Shown here one piece after another: positions 1 to 7,875 of a stretch of 39,002 bases of DNA. Each line of letters begins with the position of its first letter. Position 1 is the first letter of the stretch. The notes under the pieces were generated by a model, which saw nothing but the letters and a program-made list of their open reading frames with translations, was not told the origin of the DNA and did not search any database. A program made the position numbers and the translations under genes. Source of the DNA: Clostridia bacterium (GTDB taxonomy: Bacteria; Bacillota; Clostridia; UMGS1810). The stretch covers positions 1 to 39,002 of the forward strand of contig JAEDEG010000012.1 of NCBI GenBank assembly GCA_016293435.1, written 5' to 3'.

Positions 1-4
1 TTAA

Positions 5-37
5 ATGTCACCCGCCGCCTATAGAGGCGGGTGACAT
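5..37. terminator. Strong hairpin, probable terminator of the sugar operon
   Basis: A perfect 12-bp G+C-rich stem (ATGTCACCCGCC at 5-16 pairing with GGCGGGTGACAT at 26-37) has a 9-nt loop. It lies just past the end of the minus-strand gene that stops at 125. The T-tract expected on the minus strand would fall at or beyond the window edge, so termination strength cannot be judged fully. Confidence 0.6.
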
Positions 38-124
38 CTTAATTTAGTTATATTCCCCATTAAAACTTCTCTTAAAACCTGTGCGGGCATAGAATCGTTT
101 TTCAGCATAGCAGATACAATAAAA

Positions 125-2101
125 TTAGCAAATATAGTAACTCTTGTTATTTAACTCAGATAAAAATGCTATAGGAATAATACCCATTATCCAACCTGCC
201 ATAATACAGTATGGTCCCCAAAACAAATCAAGATCCATGCCATAATATTCATCATGGGTCATATCATATGCTCTCATCCATCCACCGTCATATTTGCTTC
301 CACTATCACAAATCTGAATTTTCATAAGATAATCCTCAAGCTGATTAAGTGTTTTGAGTGCAAGCTCTTTATTTACTTTTTCACCATACTTAATATGTTT
401 TACGGACGTAAATGCAGTTATAATATTATTCATGCAATATAGCTGGTCTGAAAATTCAACATCTTCCCACGGTGCATTGATACCGTTTTCCGTCACTTCT
501 CCACTGCGGCCGCTGTATTCTTTAAATGACAAGTTATCTTCAACAAATATTCCGCCGCATGATGTTTGGAGTGATGACAAATATTCAATTAAATAATTTA
601 TCATTTCGGAATAATCTCTCAATCCTGTACTATGTGCAGTTGTGAGTAAAAGTAAGTACCTTGAATAAGTTGAGCTTGTTGTGTGACCGTGAGTTTCAAA
701 ATCGGGAAAAATCGAACAAAGTTTATCGGCCAACAAAATACACCGGTTAGCATATTTATCATCTTCAAGTAAGACTGATGCCATCGTCATAAATGAAACA
801 ACTTCGGCATAAATCCCCGGTGTACAGACAACGTTCATTTGCTTATATGGTTCATCTTTGCTATGATCATCGCTAAACCAGAAAAAATTGCTATATAATA
901 GTTCTTCACTAAACCAATTCATAAATCCATCTGCAAGATTGCGTATCTGTGACAAATATCTATCATCCTTGGTTAGTCTATACATATTAACAAGCGAAAT
1001 ACCACATCTTCCACAATCTATACTATAAGCCTGTCTTGGACCGGAATCAGGATTCACATACCATTTAAACATACCTTTATGAGTTCCTGAGTCTATTTGA
1101 GCACGTTGTGCATAATAATCATAAATTGTTCTTCCACACTTTTTCCAATGCTCATCATTGAAATATTCCCCGGCTTCGCTCAAAAGCCAACCTGTATACA
1201 TTCCTGCATCAACACGGAAATTTTTATATAATTCTCCACTACTTGACATTATCATTTCAAATGTTCCGTTTTTACCATCTGCATCTCTTATTATTCCACT
1301 GTCAAAATGCCACTTAACAGCCGATTCAACAGTTGATTTAATATACGAATCTCTTATTGATTCATCAATTTTATCGTGACAGCTTTTTCTTGTATTTATT
1401 CTGCTATACACCTTTAAAAACGCATTTTTAACATCAGACTGTTTTAAAGACAAAATCTCGCTAAAAAGTATTGAGTATAGATCTGCATATCTTGAATATG
1501 GAAGCATTGAAATACCACTATAGTCCGATAAAGGTATTAATGAAGAATAAATCCCTCTGCTCCTGTATAATACCGCAAGATCATGATCTATTTCATCCAT
1601 AGTACTTGTTGTTCCCGTATGCTTACCTATACGAAGCATAATTTCACTATCACATTGTACATCACCTTGAGCATCCATTTCTAACCTTGAAATGCTTGGG
1701 AAAAAAGCTCTTCTTCTTGCCTGAAATATAACATCACCATTTAATTTATTCGCCAACGAATTGTCTGCAATTAAAATCTCTGTTGTTATATGATTAATAT
1801 CGCCTAAAACCTCATACCCCAAAACTGTTCCTTGATAGAAATTGTAAGACATATAGTTTTCAAAGTACATTTTTTTGTTTTCATTTTTTAAAACAGCAAT
1901 CTTATTTATTTCTTCGGGGGAAAATTGTTCTATAATATTGCACCCATTATTATAATCGGGAAGAAAAAAAATCGCACCGCATGTTTCAACATCGTTTAAA
2001 AGTTGAATACTGTCTTGATATCTTTGAACGTTGCATCCGCATTCTGTTAAAAACTCAACAAATTTATCTGTGCCACCCATCAACTTAACTGCTATACCCA
2101 T
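125..2101 (-). CDS. Uncharacterised 658-residue protein, probable (alpha/alpha) toroid glycosidase-like
   Basis: I do not recognise a precise family. Residues 1 to about 150 look like a Rossmann/glutamine-amidotransferase-like fold (alternating hydrophobic strands, e.g. GAIFFLPDYNNG). From about residue 230 to the end the protein has repeated amphipathic helices rich in Trp, Tyr and Gly, such as GMFKWYVNPDSGPRQAYSID, GRCGISLVNMYRLTKDDRYL and DLDLFWGPYCIMAGWIMG. These are typical of six-hairpin glycosidases and of N-acylglucosamine 2-epimerase-like toroids. There is no signal peptide, so it is probably cytosolic. A good GGAGGAAG site precedes the ATG. It is the last gene of an operon with a Gfo/Idh/MocA oxidoreductase (20-nt gap) and an MDR dehydrogenase, which suggests a role in processing an unusual glycoside or sugar acid. 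That role is inference; no catalytic residue is assigned. Confidence 0.65.
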   Translation of the reverse strand: MGIAVKLMGGTDKFVEFLTECGCNVQRYQDSIQLLNDVETCGAIFFLPDYNNGCNIIEQFSPEEINKIAVLKNENKKMYFENYMSYNFYQGTVLGYEVLGDINHITTEILIADNSLANKLNGDVIFQARRRAFFPSISRLEMDAQGDVQCDSEIMLRIGKHTGTTSTMDEIDHDLAVLYRSRGIYSSLIPLSDYSGISMLPYSRYADLYSILFSEILSLKQSDVKNAFLKVYSRINTRKSCHDKIDESIRDSYIKSTVESAVKWHFDSGIIRDADGKNGTFEMIMSSSGELYKNFRVDAGMYTGWLLSEAGEYFNDEHWKKCGRTIYDYYAQRAQIDSGTHKGMFKWYVNPDSGPRQAYSIDCGRCGISLVNMYRLTKDDRYLSQIRNLADGFMNWFSEELLYSNFFWFSDDHSKDEPYKQMNVVCTPGIYAEVVSFMTMASVLLEDDKYANRCILLADKLCSIFPDFETHGHTTSSTYSRYLLLLTTAHSTGLRDYSEMINYLIEYLSSLQTSCGGIFVEDNLSFKEYSGRSGEVTENGINAPWEDVEFSDQLYCMNNIITAFTSVKHIKYGEKVNKELALKTLNQLEDYLMKIQICDSGSKYDGGWMRAYDMTHDEYYGMDLDLFWGPYCIMAGWIMGIIPIAFLSELNNKSYYIC

Positions 2102-2121
2102 ATTATCTTCCTCCGCAAATA

Positions 2122-3126
2122 TTAGTTTTTATAATCAATATCAAACCCACACGCTTTTAACACTACTTTTTGTAATGTCAACTCGTATTCATAAGTGTAT
2201 GGATTTTCTTTTTTTCCTGTCACATATTTTTCAAATTCTGTCATCATATCATCATATCTTCCAATAGGGTCAAAATCAACCCATGGCTTCTTACAATTAA
2301 ATGCCTGTCTTCCTTTTGAATCCTCGGCAATCGCTATGGTCATCTCGGTTGGAAATTCCAGTGGTCTTATTTCTATTGTACCTTTTTCACCACACACAAC
2401 CAGATGCCTTCTGCTATAACCATTAATTTCATTTGCTGTAACGCGGACAGTCGATACTCCTCTATCATATTCAAAAACTGCAAGGGTATTATCCCTAGAA
2501 TTGATATTACCATCAAATCCGGTACTACGATTAAATGAAATAATGTCATTTGGAATACCTTGAATCATAAGTATCAAATCTATCATATGGCAACCAAGGA
2601 AAAACATCATTCCTCCTTTAAAATTTTCAAGCCACTTTCTTTTTTCTGCCGTATGTTCAATACTCATCATGGTATCAACTTCAAAAATATCTCCAAGTGT
2701 TCCTTTTTTTATTTCATCCATACATTTTAAAAATGCATGGTTATATCTATACATATACCCTAATTGAAGGCATAACCTTTTATCTTTTGCACTCTTCAAC
2801 AATTTTTCATAAGCAACAATATCTTCTCCACCGGGCTTATCCATGTGAACGTGAAGCCCTCTGTCAATACACAACTGAGAGTACGGAACCAAATCATGTT
2901 CACAACTTTCTACGACTGCAGCATCTAAATCCTCGATAGCAAATGCTTCTTCCAAAGTCAGCCACGGTAATCCATTATATGCATCCTGCTTACCTATTGT
3001 TTCTCTTAATTTTTTATCAGGCTCAACAACACCAACAACATCAAACAAATGGGGATATTTTCTCATTGTTTCCAATGTTACTCCACTATGGTCATGCCCT
3101 ATTCCAATATGTACGACTTTTATCAT
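2122..3126 (-). CDS. Gfo/Idh/MocA family NAD(P)-dependent oxidoreductase
   Basis: This 334-residue protein begins MIKVVHIGIGHDHSG, an N-terminal Rossmann glycine motif, followed by VVGVVEPD at the end of the second strand. The family signature region HVHMDKPGGED carries the conserved lysine of the EKP/DKP motif, and the C-terminal alpha/beta substrate domain includes GGMMFFLGCHMIDLIL with its conserved His. The family oxidises or reduces sugars, inositols and related polyols, often via 3-keto intermediates. I chose the ATG at 3126 because GGAGG sits 9 nt upstream; an in-frame ATG at 3144 has no such site and would overlap the preceding gene. The stop of the upstream dehydrogenase is only 1 nt away, so the two are translationally linked. 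The actual substrate is unknown. Confidence 0.88.
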   Translation of the reverse strand: MIKVVHIGIGHDHSGVTLETMRKYPHLFDVVGVVEPDKKLRETIGKQDAYNGLPWLTLEEAFAIEDLDAAVVESCEHDLVPYSQLCIDRGLHVHMDKPGGEDIVAYEKLLKSAKDKRLCLQLGYMYRYNHAFLKCMDEIKKGTLGDIFEVDTMMSIEHTAEKRKWLENFKGGMMFFLGCHMIDLILMIQGIPNDIISFNRSTGFDGNINSRDNTLAVFEYDRGVSTVRVTANEINGYSRRHLVVCGEKGTIEIRPLEFPTEMTIAIAEDSKGRQAFNCKKPWVDFDPIGRYDDMMTEFEKYVTGKKENPYTYEYELTLQKVVLKACGFDIDYKN

Positions 3127-3127
3127 T

Positions 3128-4171
3128 TTAGTGTTCCTCCACATTTAATTTTTCCCAGCCAAATGCAACTCCAATAGGGAAATTTTTATAATCCTTTGCA
3201 AGTCTTGTATAAACCTCGTTAGCTTGTTTTGGAGAATAAGTTTCAGATATTAAAGGAGTCATATCAAGTTTTTTTGAAAAAATAAGCTTTTGCATTGCCA
3301 GACAATCATCTGCGAATGTCCAATTGTTAAGACGTGATTCATATTTCGGGCGGACATCATTATTTGCACCGACAATTGATATTCCCGGATAATGAACCTG
3401 ATGATAAAAATCAACAACAGTGTCCGGATTTCTTGAACATCCAAGCAATACCACACGTCCCCCATATGCACAACAATCCAGCGATTGTATAAGTGCTTCA
3501 GAGACTCCTGTAACCTCAATAACCGAATTTGCTCCCTTGTTATTCGTTGCATATTTTACATCATCAACAAAACTTTTTGATGCAGGATCCAAAACAATAT
3601 CCGCACCCATTTTTAAAGCAAGTTTTCGTCTTTCGGGATTCAAATCGGCTGCTATAACCGGTGAAGCCCCTGATAATTGAGCAAATGCAACCGCATAAAG
3701 CCCTAATATACCAAGTCCCATGATCAGAGCTGATTTACCTATTTCCGGTTCTGTTCTTCTGACACCAAGTAAGGAGAATCCGGCAATAAACATAAATGAT
3801 GCTTGAAGAAGTGATATCTCATCGGATATTAATTTATGAACATTTATTTCATCTACTATATTATAGCTGCTGTGCTTTCCGCAACAAACCAATACCCTGT
3901 CGCCCTTTTTCACGGAAGTAACCTTGCTTCCAACTCCTGCAACTATACCAGAGCTACTGTACCCAAGTTCACGTGGGAATTTATCATTGCACAATTCTTT
4001 TTTTCCATTAACATTTATTTCACCAATAAAATTTGCCCTCTCGGTTCCGGCACTAATTGCCGAATATGCTGTTTTTACAAGCACCTGATTATCTTCAATT
4101 TCATTAGGCATAGCAATATTTAAAAGTTCTGCAACATTTGGCTTTGTAAAAACGATTTTCTTGTTATTCAT
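3128..4171 (-). CDS. Medium-chain dehydrogenase/reductase (MDR), zinc ligands apparently absent
   Basis: The protein has 347 residues with an N-terminal GroES-like domain (about 1-130; VLVKTAYSAISAGTERANF, GDRVLVCCGKHSSYN) and a Rossmann domain with GLGILGLYAVAFAQ near residue 150 and acidic AADLNPERR, which favours NAD(H). The usual catalytic-zinc Cys (CGICGTD-type) is replaced by SAISAGTE, the GHE motif by GYSSSG, and no structural-zinc cysteine cluster is visible. It therefore resembles the zinc-independent MDR branch often found next to Gfo/Idh/MocA enzymes. It is the first gene of the minus-strand operon, with GGGAG upstream of the ATG and a divergent AraC gene 200 nt away. The substrate is probably a sugar or cyclitol, by inference. 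Confidence 0.82.
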   Translation of the reverse strand: MNNKKIVFTKPNVAELLNIAMPNEIEDNQVLVKTAYSAISAGTERANFIGEINVNGKKELCNDKFPRELGYSSSGIVAGVGSKVTSVKKGDRVLVCCGKHSSYNIVDEINVHKLISDEISLLQASFMFIAGFSLLGVRRTEPEIGKSALIMGLGILGLYAVAFAQLSGASPVIAADLNPERRKLALKMGADIVLDPASKSFVDDVKYATNNKGANSVIEVTGVSEALIQSLDCCAYGGRVVLLGCSRNPDTVVDFYHQVHYPGISIVGANNDVRPKYESRLNNWTFADDCLAMQKLIFSKKLDMTPLISETYSPKQANEVYTRLAKDYKNFPIGVAFGWEKLNVEEH

Positions 4172-4236
4172 TTTAACACTCTCCCATTATCCATATTTTC
4201 ATCATTTTACGGTTTAATTACATTTCAAAAACAAAT

Positions 4237-4265
4237 GTATAATCTTACAAATTTAATTAAAGCAA
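4237..4265 (-). promoter_or_regulatory. Candidate sigma-A promoter of the sugar operon
   Basis: On the minus strand TTGCTT (4265-4260) is followed after 17 nt by TTATAC (4242-4237). Both boxes are imperfect but the spacing is ideal and the position suits the MDR gene starting at 4171. Confidence 0.45.
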
Positions 4266-4315
4266 AAGGTAACCGTGTGCGCATGCTACCATAATCGCGA
4301 TATTATCTTAACATA

Positions 4316-4344
4316 TTGACAGTGCATTGTAAAGGTGGTATACT
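4316..4344 (+). promoter_or_regulatory. Sigma-A promoter of the AraC regulator gene
   Basis: A perfect -35 box TTGACA (4316-4321), a 17-nt spacer and TATACT (4339-4344) lie 44 nt before the ATG of the AraC gene. The stretch just upstream (4268-4300) has partly symmetrical GGTA...TACC half-sites and could hold AraC-type operators, but this is only suggestive. Confidence 0.75.
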
Positions 4345-4388
4345 ACTAAATAACAAAGCTATTCTATTATTTTCAAAGGATGATCATT

Positions 4389-5192
4389 ATGAATGTTGTG
4401 AACGAACTATTTAATTTATTCTTTTTTTCGGTTACAAAATACAAATACGATGGAAATCACATTTGTGATTTCAGAGAAATTCCAAGACCTCGATATTGCA
4501 TGAGTGCCATATTTGAAGGACACGGAGAATTTGTTTTTGACACAAAATCCATTGTCGTTCAAGAGGGTGATATTATATTCATTCCTGTTGGTGCAACTTA
4601 TATTTCTAAATGGTTTGGTTCGCCTAATGTGGTATATATAAGTGCACATTTTTCTTTTGCATATAATAATCTTATTTCAAACAGAAAAGATTTTCCTATT
4701 CAAAAAGTGCGTTTAGAAAATACCACCGAAGTAAAAAAAATATATTTAGAGATGTACAACAATAGGAATAAACCATTTTCAGTTTTATCAAATTTCTATA
4801 AAATACTAAATGACATATATTACAATTTAGAATGTGCAGAAACGCCACATATAGATAGTAGAATTGAAAAAGCTATAGAATATATTAAGTATCACAGCAA
4901 AGAAAGATTATCAATAGATAATCTTTCCGGTTTATGCAACATGAGCAATTCTCGTTTTTTTTCACTTTTCAAGGAATCAACCGGATACAGTCCCATTGAT
5001 TATAAAAACCGTATTTGTGTCAGAAATGCCGAATTGCTGCTTATTGATGAAAAACACAAGTCAATAGATGAAATAAGTGAACTTGCCGGGTTTAATTCTC
5101 CTGAATATTTTAGATATATTTTTAAAAAAATAACTAAGAAAACCCCTACCGAATATCGCAATTGCAATACAAAAACAAAATTTGGCAATTAA
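4389..5192 (+). CDS. AraC family transcriptional regulator
   Basis: This 267-residue protein has an N-terminal cupin-like sensing domain (EGDIIFIPVGATYISKW, about residues 45-75). The C-terminal AraC DNA-binding domain has two helix-turn-helix units: IDNLSGLCNMSNSRFFSLFK near 175-195 and the second-helix signature IDEISELAGFNSPEYFRYIF followed by KKITKKTPTEYR near 225-255. The start at 4389 is preferred because AAAGGA at 4375-4380 is 8 nt upstream; the in-frame ATG at 4380 overlaps that site. It is divergent from the MDR/Gfo/toroid operon and is most likely its sugar-responsive activator, as is usual for this family. Confidence 0.9.
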   Translation: MNVVNELFNLFFFSVTKYKYDGNHICDFREIPRPRYCMSAIFEGHGEFVFDTKSIVVQEGDIIFIPVGATYISKWFGSPNVVYISAHFSFAYNNLISNRKDFPIQKVRLENTTEVKKIYLEMYNNRNKPFSVLSNFYKILNDIYYNLECAETPHIDSRIEKAIEYIKYHSKERLSIDNLSGLCNMSNSRFFSLFKESTGYSPIDYKNRICVRNAELLLIDEKHKSIDEISELAGFNSPEYFRYIFKKITKKTPTEYRNCNTKTKFGN

Positions 5193-5271
5193 ATGTTTTA
5201 TAAAACTTTAATCCAGCAGTCTAAAGTCAATTTTTGGGGATAATCAATACCATAAATTGGTTATTTTTTTC

Positions 5272-5300
5272 TTGATTTAGAAAGCCATTTATAATATAAT
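5272..5300 (+). promoter_or_regulatory. Sigma-A promoter of the DUF554 gene
   Basis: TTGATT (5272-5277), a 17-nt spacer and TATAAT (5295-5300) lie 35 nt before the ATG at 5336. A second TATAAT overlaps at 5290-5295 but would leave a 12-nt spacer. Confidence 0.6.
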
Positions 5301-5335
5301 AAGCTTTGTAAATTATTTTTGCGTGGTGAAAGTTT

Positions 5336-6049
5336 ATGCTTGGAGTAATAGTAAATGTGATAACGGTTATAATCGGCTCATGTGTTGGACTGCTTCTGAA
5401 AAAAGGGATTCCCGAAAGGGTGAGCAATGCCGCAATGACAGGTCTTGGTGTATGTACTCTATACATTGGTATAAGCGGCAGTCTGTGCGGAGGAAATGTG
5501 CTTATTGCAATTGCCGCGATTGTGCTCGGTGTAATAACCGGAACGCTTTTAAATATTGACGGAGCCTTAAACAGGCTTGCCGAAAAGGTGGAAAAGGGCT
5601 TTGGCAAAAAGAAAGGAAATGTGCCGATTGCCGAAGGTTTGATCAGTGCAACGCTGATTTTCTGTGTTGGTTCTATGACTGTTACCGGCTCTATTCAGGC
5701 AGGACTTACCGGCGACTGCAGTGTTCTTTATACAAAGGCAACCCTCGATCTGGTTTCGTCTGCGATGCTTGCATCAAGCCTTGGCGTAGGGGTATTGCTT
5801 GCGGCGGTATCGGTGCTTGTGATCCAGGGCGCTCTCGTGCTTCTTTCGGAGCTTATTGCTCCGTTAATGAGTGCGGGTGCAATAAACGAAATGACCTGCG
5901 CCGGTTCACTGCTGATAATTCTTCTGGGTACAAATCTCATGGGTATATCCAAATTCAAGGTGGCTGATTATCTGCCGGCAATTATATATGCTCCGCTTAT
6001 ACACAATCTTGTTCCATTCTTAGCAAAAATTGCAGATTTTATTAAATAA
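5336..6049 (+). CDS. DUF554 family integral membrane protein
   Basis: The protein has 237 residues and is almost entirely hydrophobic, with six to seven likely membrane segments. It starts MLGVIVNVITVIIGSCVGLL, and continues with GLGVCTLYIGISG, LIAIAAIVLGVITGTLLNID and a polar cytosolic loop EKVEKGFGKKKG. The second half repeats the pattern (ATLIFCVGSMTVTGSIQAGL). The early Gly-rich pattern and the GSMTVTGSIQ motif match DUF554 proteins (YdfK/YqgA type), widespread in Firmicutes and without an assigned substrate. It is monocistronic, with its own promoter and a strong terminator 3 nt beyond its stop. Confidence 0.88.
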   Translation: MLGVIVNVITVIIGSCVGLLLKKGIPERVSNAAMTGLGVCTLYIGISGSLCGGNVLIAIAAIVLGVITGTLLNIDGALNRLAEKVEKGFGKKKGNVPIAEGLISATLIFCVGSMTVTGSIQAGLTGDCSVLYTKATLDLVSSAMLASSLGVGVLLAAVSVLVIQGALVLLSELIAPLMSAGAINEMTCAGSLLIILLGTNLMGISKFKVADYLPAIIYAPLIHNLVPFLAKIADFIK

Positions 6050-6051
6050 AG

Positions 6052-6094
6052 CAAAATGCATCAAAACGGAATTTTTCAGTCTTGATGCATTTTG
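6052..6094. terminator. Bidirectional terminator between DUF554 gene and acyl-CoA ligase
   Basis: A perfect 13-bp stem (6052-6064 with 6082-6094, sequence CAAAATGCATCAA and its complement) has a 17-nt loop. A- and T-rich flanks serve both directions. It separates two convergent genes. Confidence 0.8.
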
Positions 6095-6104
6095 AATTAT
6101 TGAT

Positions 6105-7805
6105 TTATTTTTTTACCTGATAGCGTTTTATCTTTTTGGTTGTTGTTTTTTCAAATTCTTCTTTTCTTACATAAACCTTGCGGATATATTTCCAGGTGGG
6201 GTTACGCTTATTGACCTCGTCTACAACAGACTGCATAAGCTCCTTTATCTTTTCGTCTGCAGCATCCTTGCCTAATTTGAGTTCAATCTCGCTCATGTTA
6301 GGAAAAATCTGAACACAAATTTCGGTGTCATTATCGCGTTTTTCTTCATAAACCATACATTCTGAAACATAATCGCTCTTGCCTATAAAGGTTTCGAGTT
6401 CTTCGGGATATACATTTTTACCGTTTTTGGCAATAATGATATTTTTCTTTCTGCCGGTGATATACCAAAATCCGTCATCATCAACATAACCGAGGTCACC
6501 GGTATAGAACCAGCCATCCTTAATTGCCTTGGAGGTTTCTTCGTCATTTTCGTAATATCCGAGCATAACATTATCGCCCTTACACTTGATTTCACCAATG
6601 CCTTCTTCGTTGGGCTCGTGAACCTTTACTTCAAGGCAGGTAAGCGGAATACCTGCAGAATCGTCTTTATAATTTACTTCGCGGTTAAGAGTAATAATGG
6701 GTGAACATTCGGTTATGCCATAGCCCTGCAGAAATGTTATGCCCAAATCCCTAAAGCCTTTGGATATTGTAGGGTCAATAGCCGCCGCACCACTGATAAA
6801 GAGTCTGACTTTACCGCCTAAGGTATTGTGAACGGATTTAAAAATGGAGCGTCTTTTATCGATGCCGAGCTTCATGAGTGCATTGCTTAGCTTAATGCCC
6901 TTTTCGAGCTTGCCGTCAATGCCCTTTTGACGGGCGGTCGCCCATATTCTTTTGTATATTAATTCAAAAACCGCCGGCACGCCGAGCATAACGGTTGCAC
7001 GGGATTCTGCAAGATTGTTGGGGATATATTTTAAGCCGTCATTGAATGCAATGCACGAACCTCTGTAAAGAGGAGCCATTATTCCACAGGTGCACTCATA
7101 GGTGTGGTGAGGGGGAAGTATTGACAAAAATACATCATCGGTGCCAACATACACCATCTTACACATTGCCATAAGATCTGATGTAATATTGCGGTTACAC
7201 AGGAGCACACCTTTTGAAAGCGCTGTTGTACCCGAAGTAAAAAGCATGATTTTGGGCTCTTCGGTGTCTATTTTAACATCGTCATAGGCTCTGTTGCCGC
7301 TCTCAATCATTGCTTTGCCCTTTTCGATAAGAGCCGAAACGAAAAGCTCTGATTCCTTATCGGATTCATCCATAGCAATCATATATTCAATTTCGCTCAC
7401 CTCTGACCTTGCGTCTGCAACCTTTGATGCAATCTTGGGAGAATATACAACGGCTGAAACCTTTGCAATCTTTAGAAGGTTTATAATGTCGGGAGCTGCA
7501 AGCTCGCGGTCTATGGGAACAATCATAATATTGCCGCAGGCAGCAGCCATATACGAAACAACCCATTCGTATCGATTTTCGCCGATTAAAGCTATTCTCT
7601 TGTGGGCAAGTCCCATGTCGAGAAATGCTGTGCCAAGAGCCCAGATATCGGCTTTGAGCTGTCTGTAGGTTACTCCGATGTATGGGTCACCTCTTCTAAG
7701 CTTTCGAAGGCATGCATTTTTGTCGGCAAACTTGGCTGCGCTCTTACAAATCATGTCTCTGATACTGCTGATTTCTGTTACTTCGTATAGCTTATTCTTT
7801 TTCAT
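6105..7805 (-). CDS. AMP-forming long-chain acyl-CoA synthetase/ligase, copy 1
   Basis: This is a 566-residue member of the ANL superfamily. It shows the phosphate-binding loop LFTSGTTALSKGV near residue 190, the A5 motif GYGITECSP near 360, the A7 Asp in GWFYTGDLGYVDDDG and the hinge/A10 region TGRKKNIIIAKNGKNVYPEE, with a C-terminal lysine-rich end (TTTKKIKRY) carrying the catalytic Lys. The family activates a carboxylic acid with ATP and transfers it to CoA. In the loop the usual Gly after TSGTT is Ala, unlike the second copy at 14966-16651. AAAGGAAA precedes the ATG. It sits 70 nt downstream of leuS on the same strand and may be read through from that operon. The true acyl substrate is not deducible. 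Confidence 0.87.
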   Translation of the reverse strand: MKKNKLYEVTEISSIRDMICKSAAKFADKNACLRKLRRGDPYIGVTYRQLKADIWALGTAFLDMGLAHKRIALIGENRYEWVVSYMAAACGNIMIVPIDRELAAPDIINLLKIAKVSAVVYSPKIASKVADARSEVSEIEYMIAMDESDKESELFVSALIEKGKAMIESGNRAYDDVKIDTEEPKIMLFTSGTTALSKGVLLCNRNITSDLMAMCKMVYVGTDDVFLSILPPHHTYECTCGIMAPLYRGSCIAFNDGLKYIPNNLAESRATVMLGVPAVFELIYKRIWATARQKGIDGKLEKGIKLSNALMKLGIDKRRSIFKSVHNTLGGKVRLFISGAAAIDPTISKGFRDLGITFLQGYGITECSPIITLNREVNYKDDSAGIPLTCLEVKVHEPNEEGIGEIKCKGDNVMLGYYENDEETSKAIKDGWFYTGDLGYVDDDGFWYITGRKKNIIIAKNGKNVYPEELETFIGKSDYVSECMVYEEKRDNDTEICVQIFPNMSEIELKLGKDAADEKIKELMQSVVDEVNKRNPTWKYIRKVYVRKEEFEKTTTKKIKRYQVKK

Positions 7806-7875
7806 TATTGATTTCCTTTCGATTCAATTTGTTTTGTGCTTGCAAATTAAAACAGGATAAAATGTAAAAGATTGA

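Noticed and set aside
19..108. A 29-codon minus-strand ORF (with QVLREVLMGNITKL) just past the 658-residue gene, possibly a frameshifted C-terminus
   Set aside because: No ribosome binding site, an in-frame stop shortly upstream, and its end runs into the terminator hairpin. The stop of the main gene is plausible as it stands.
5205..5227. Terminator after the AraC gene
   Set aside because: A 6-bp A+T-rich stem (ACTTTA/TAAAGT) with a short following T-run is too weak to list.
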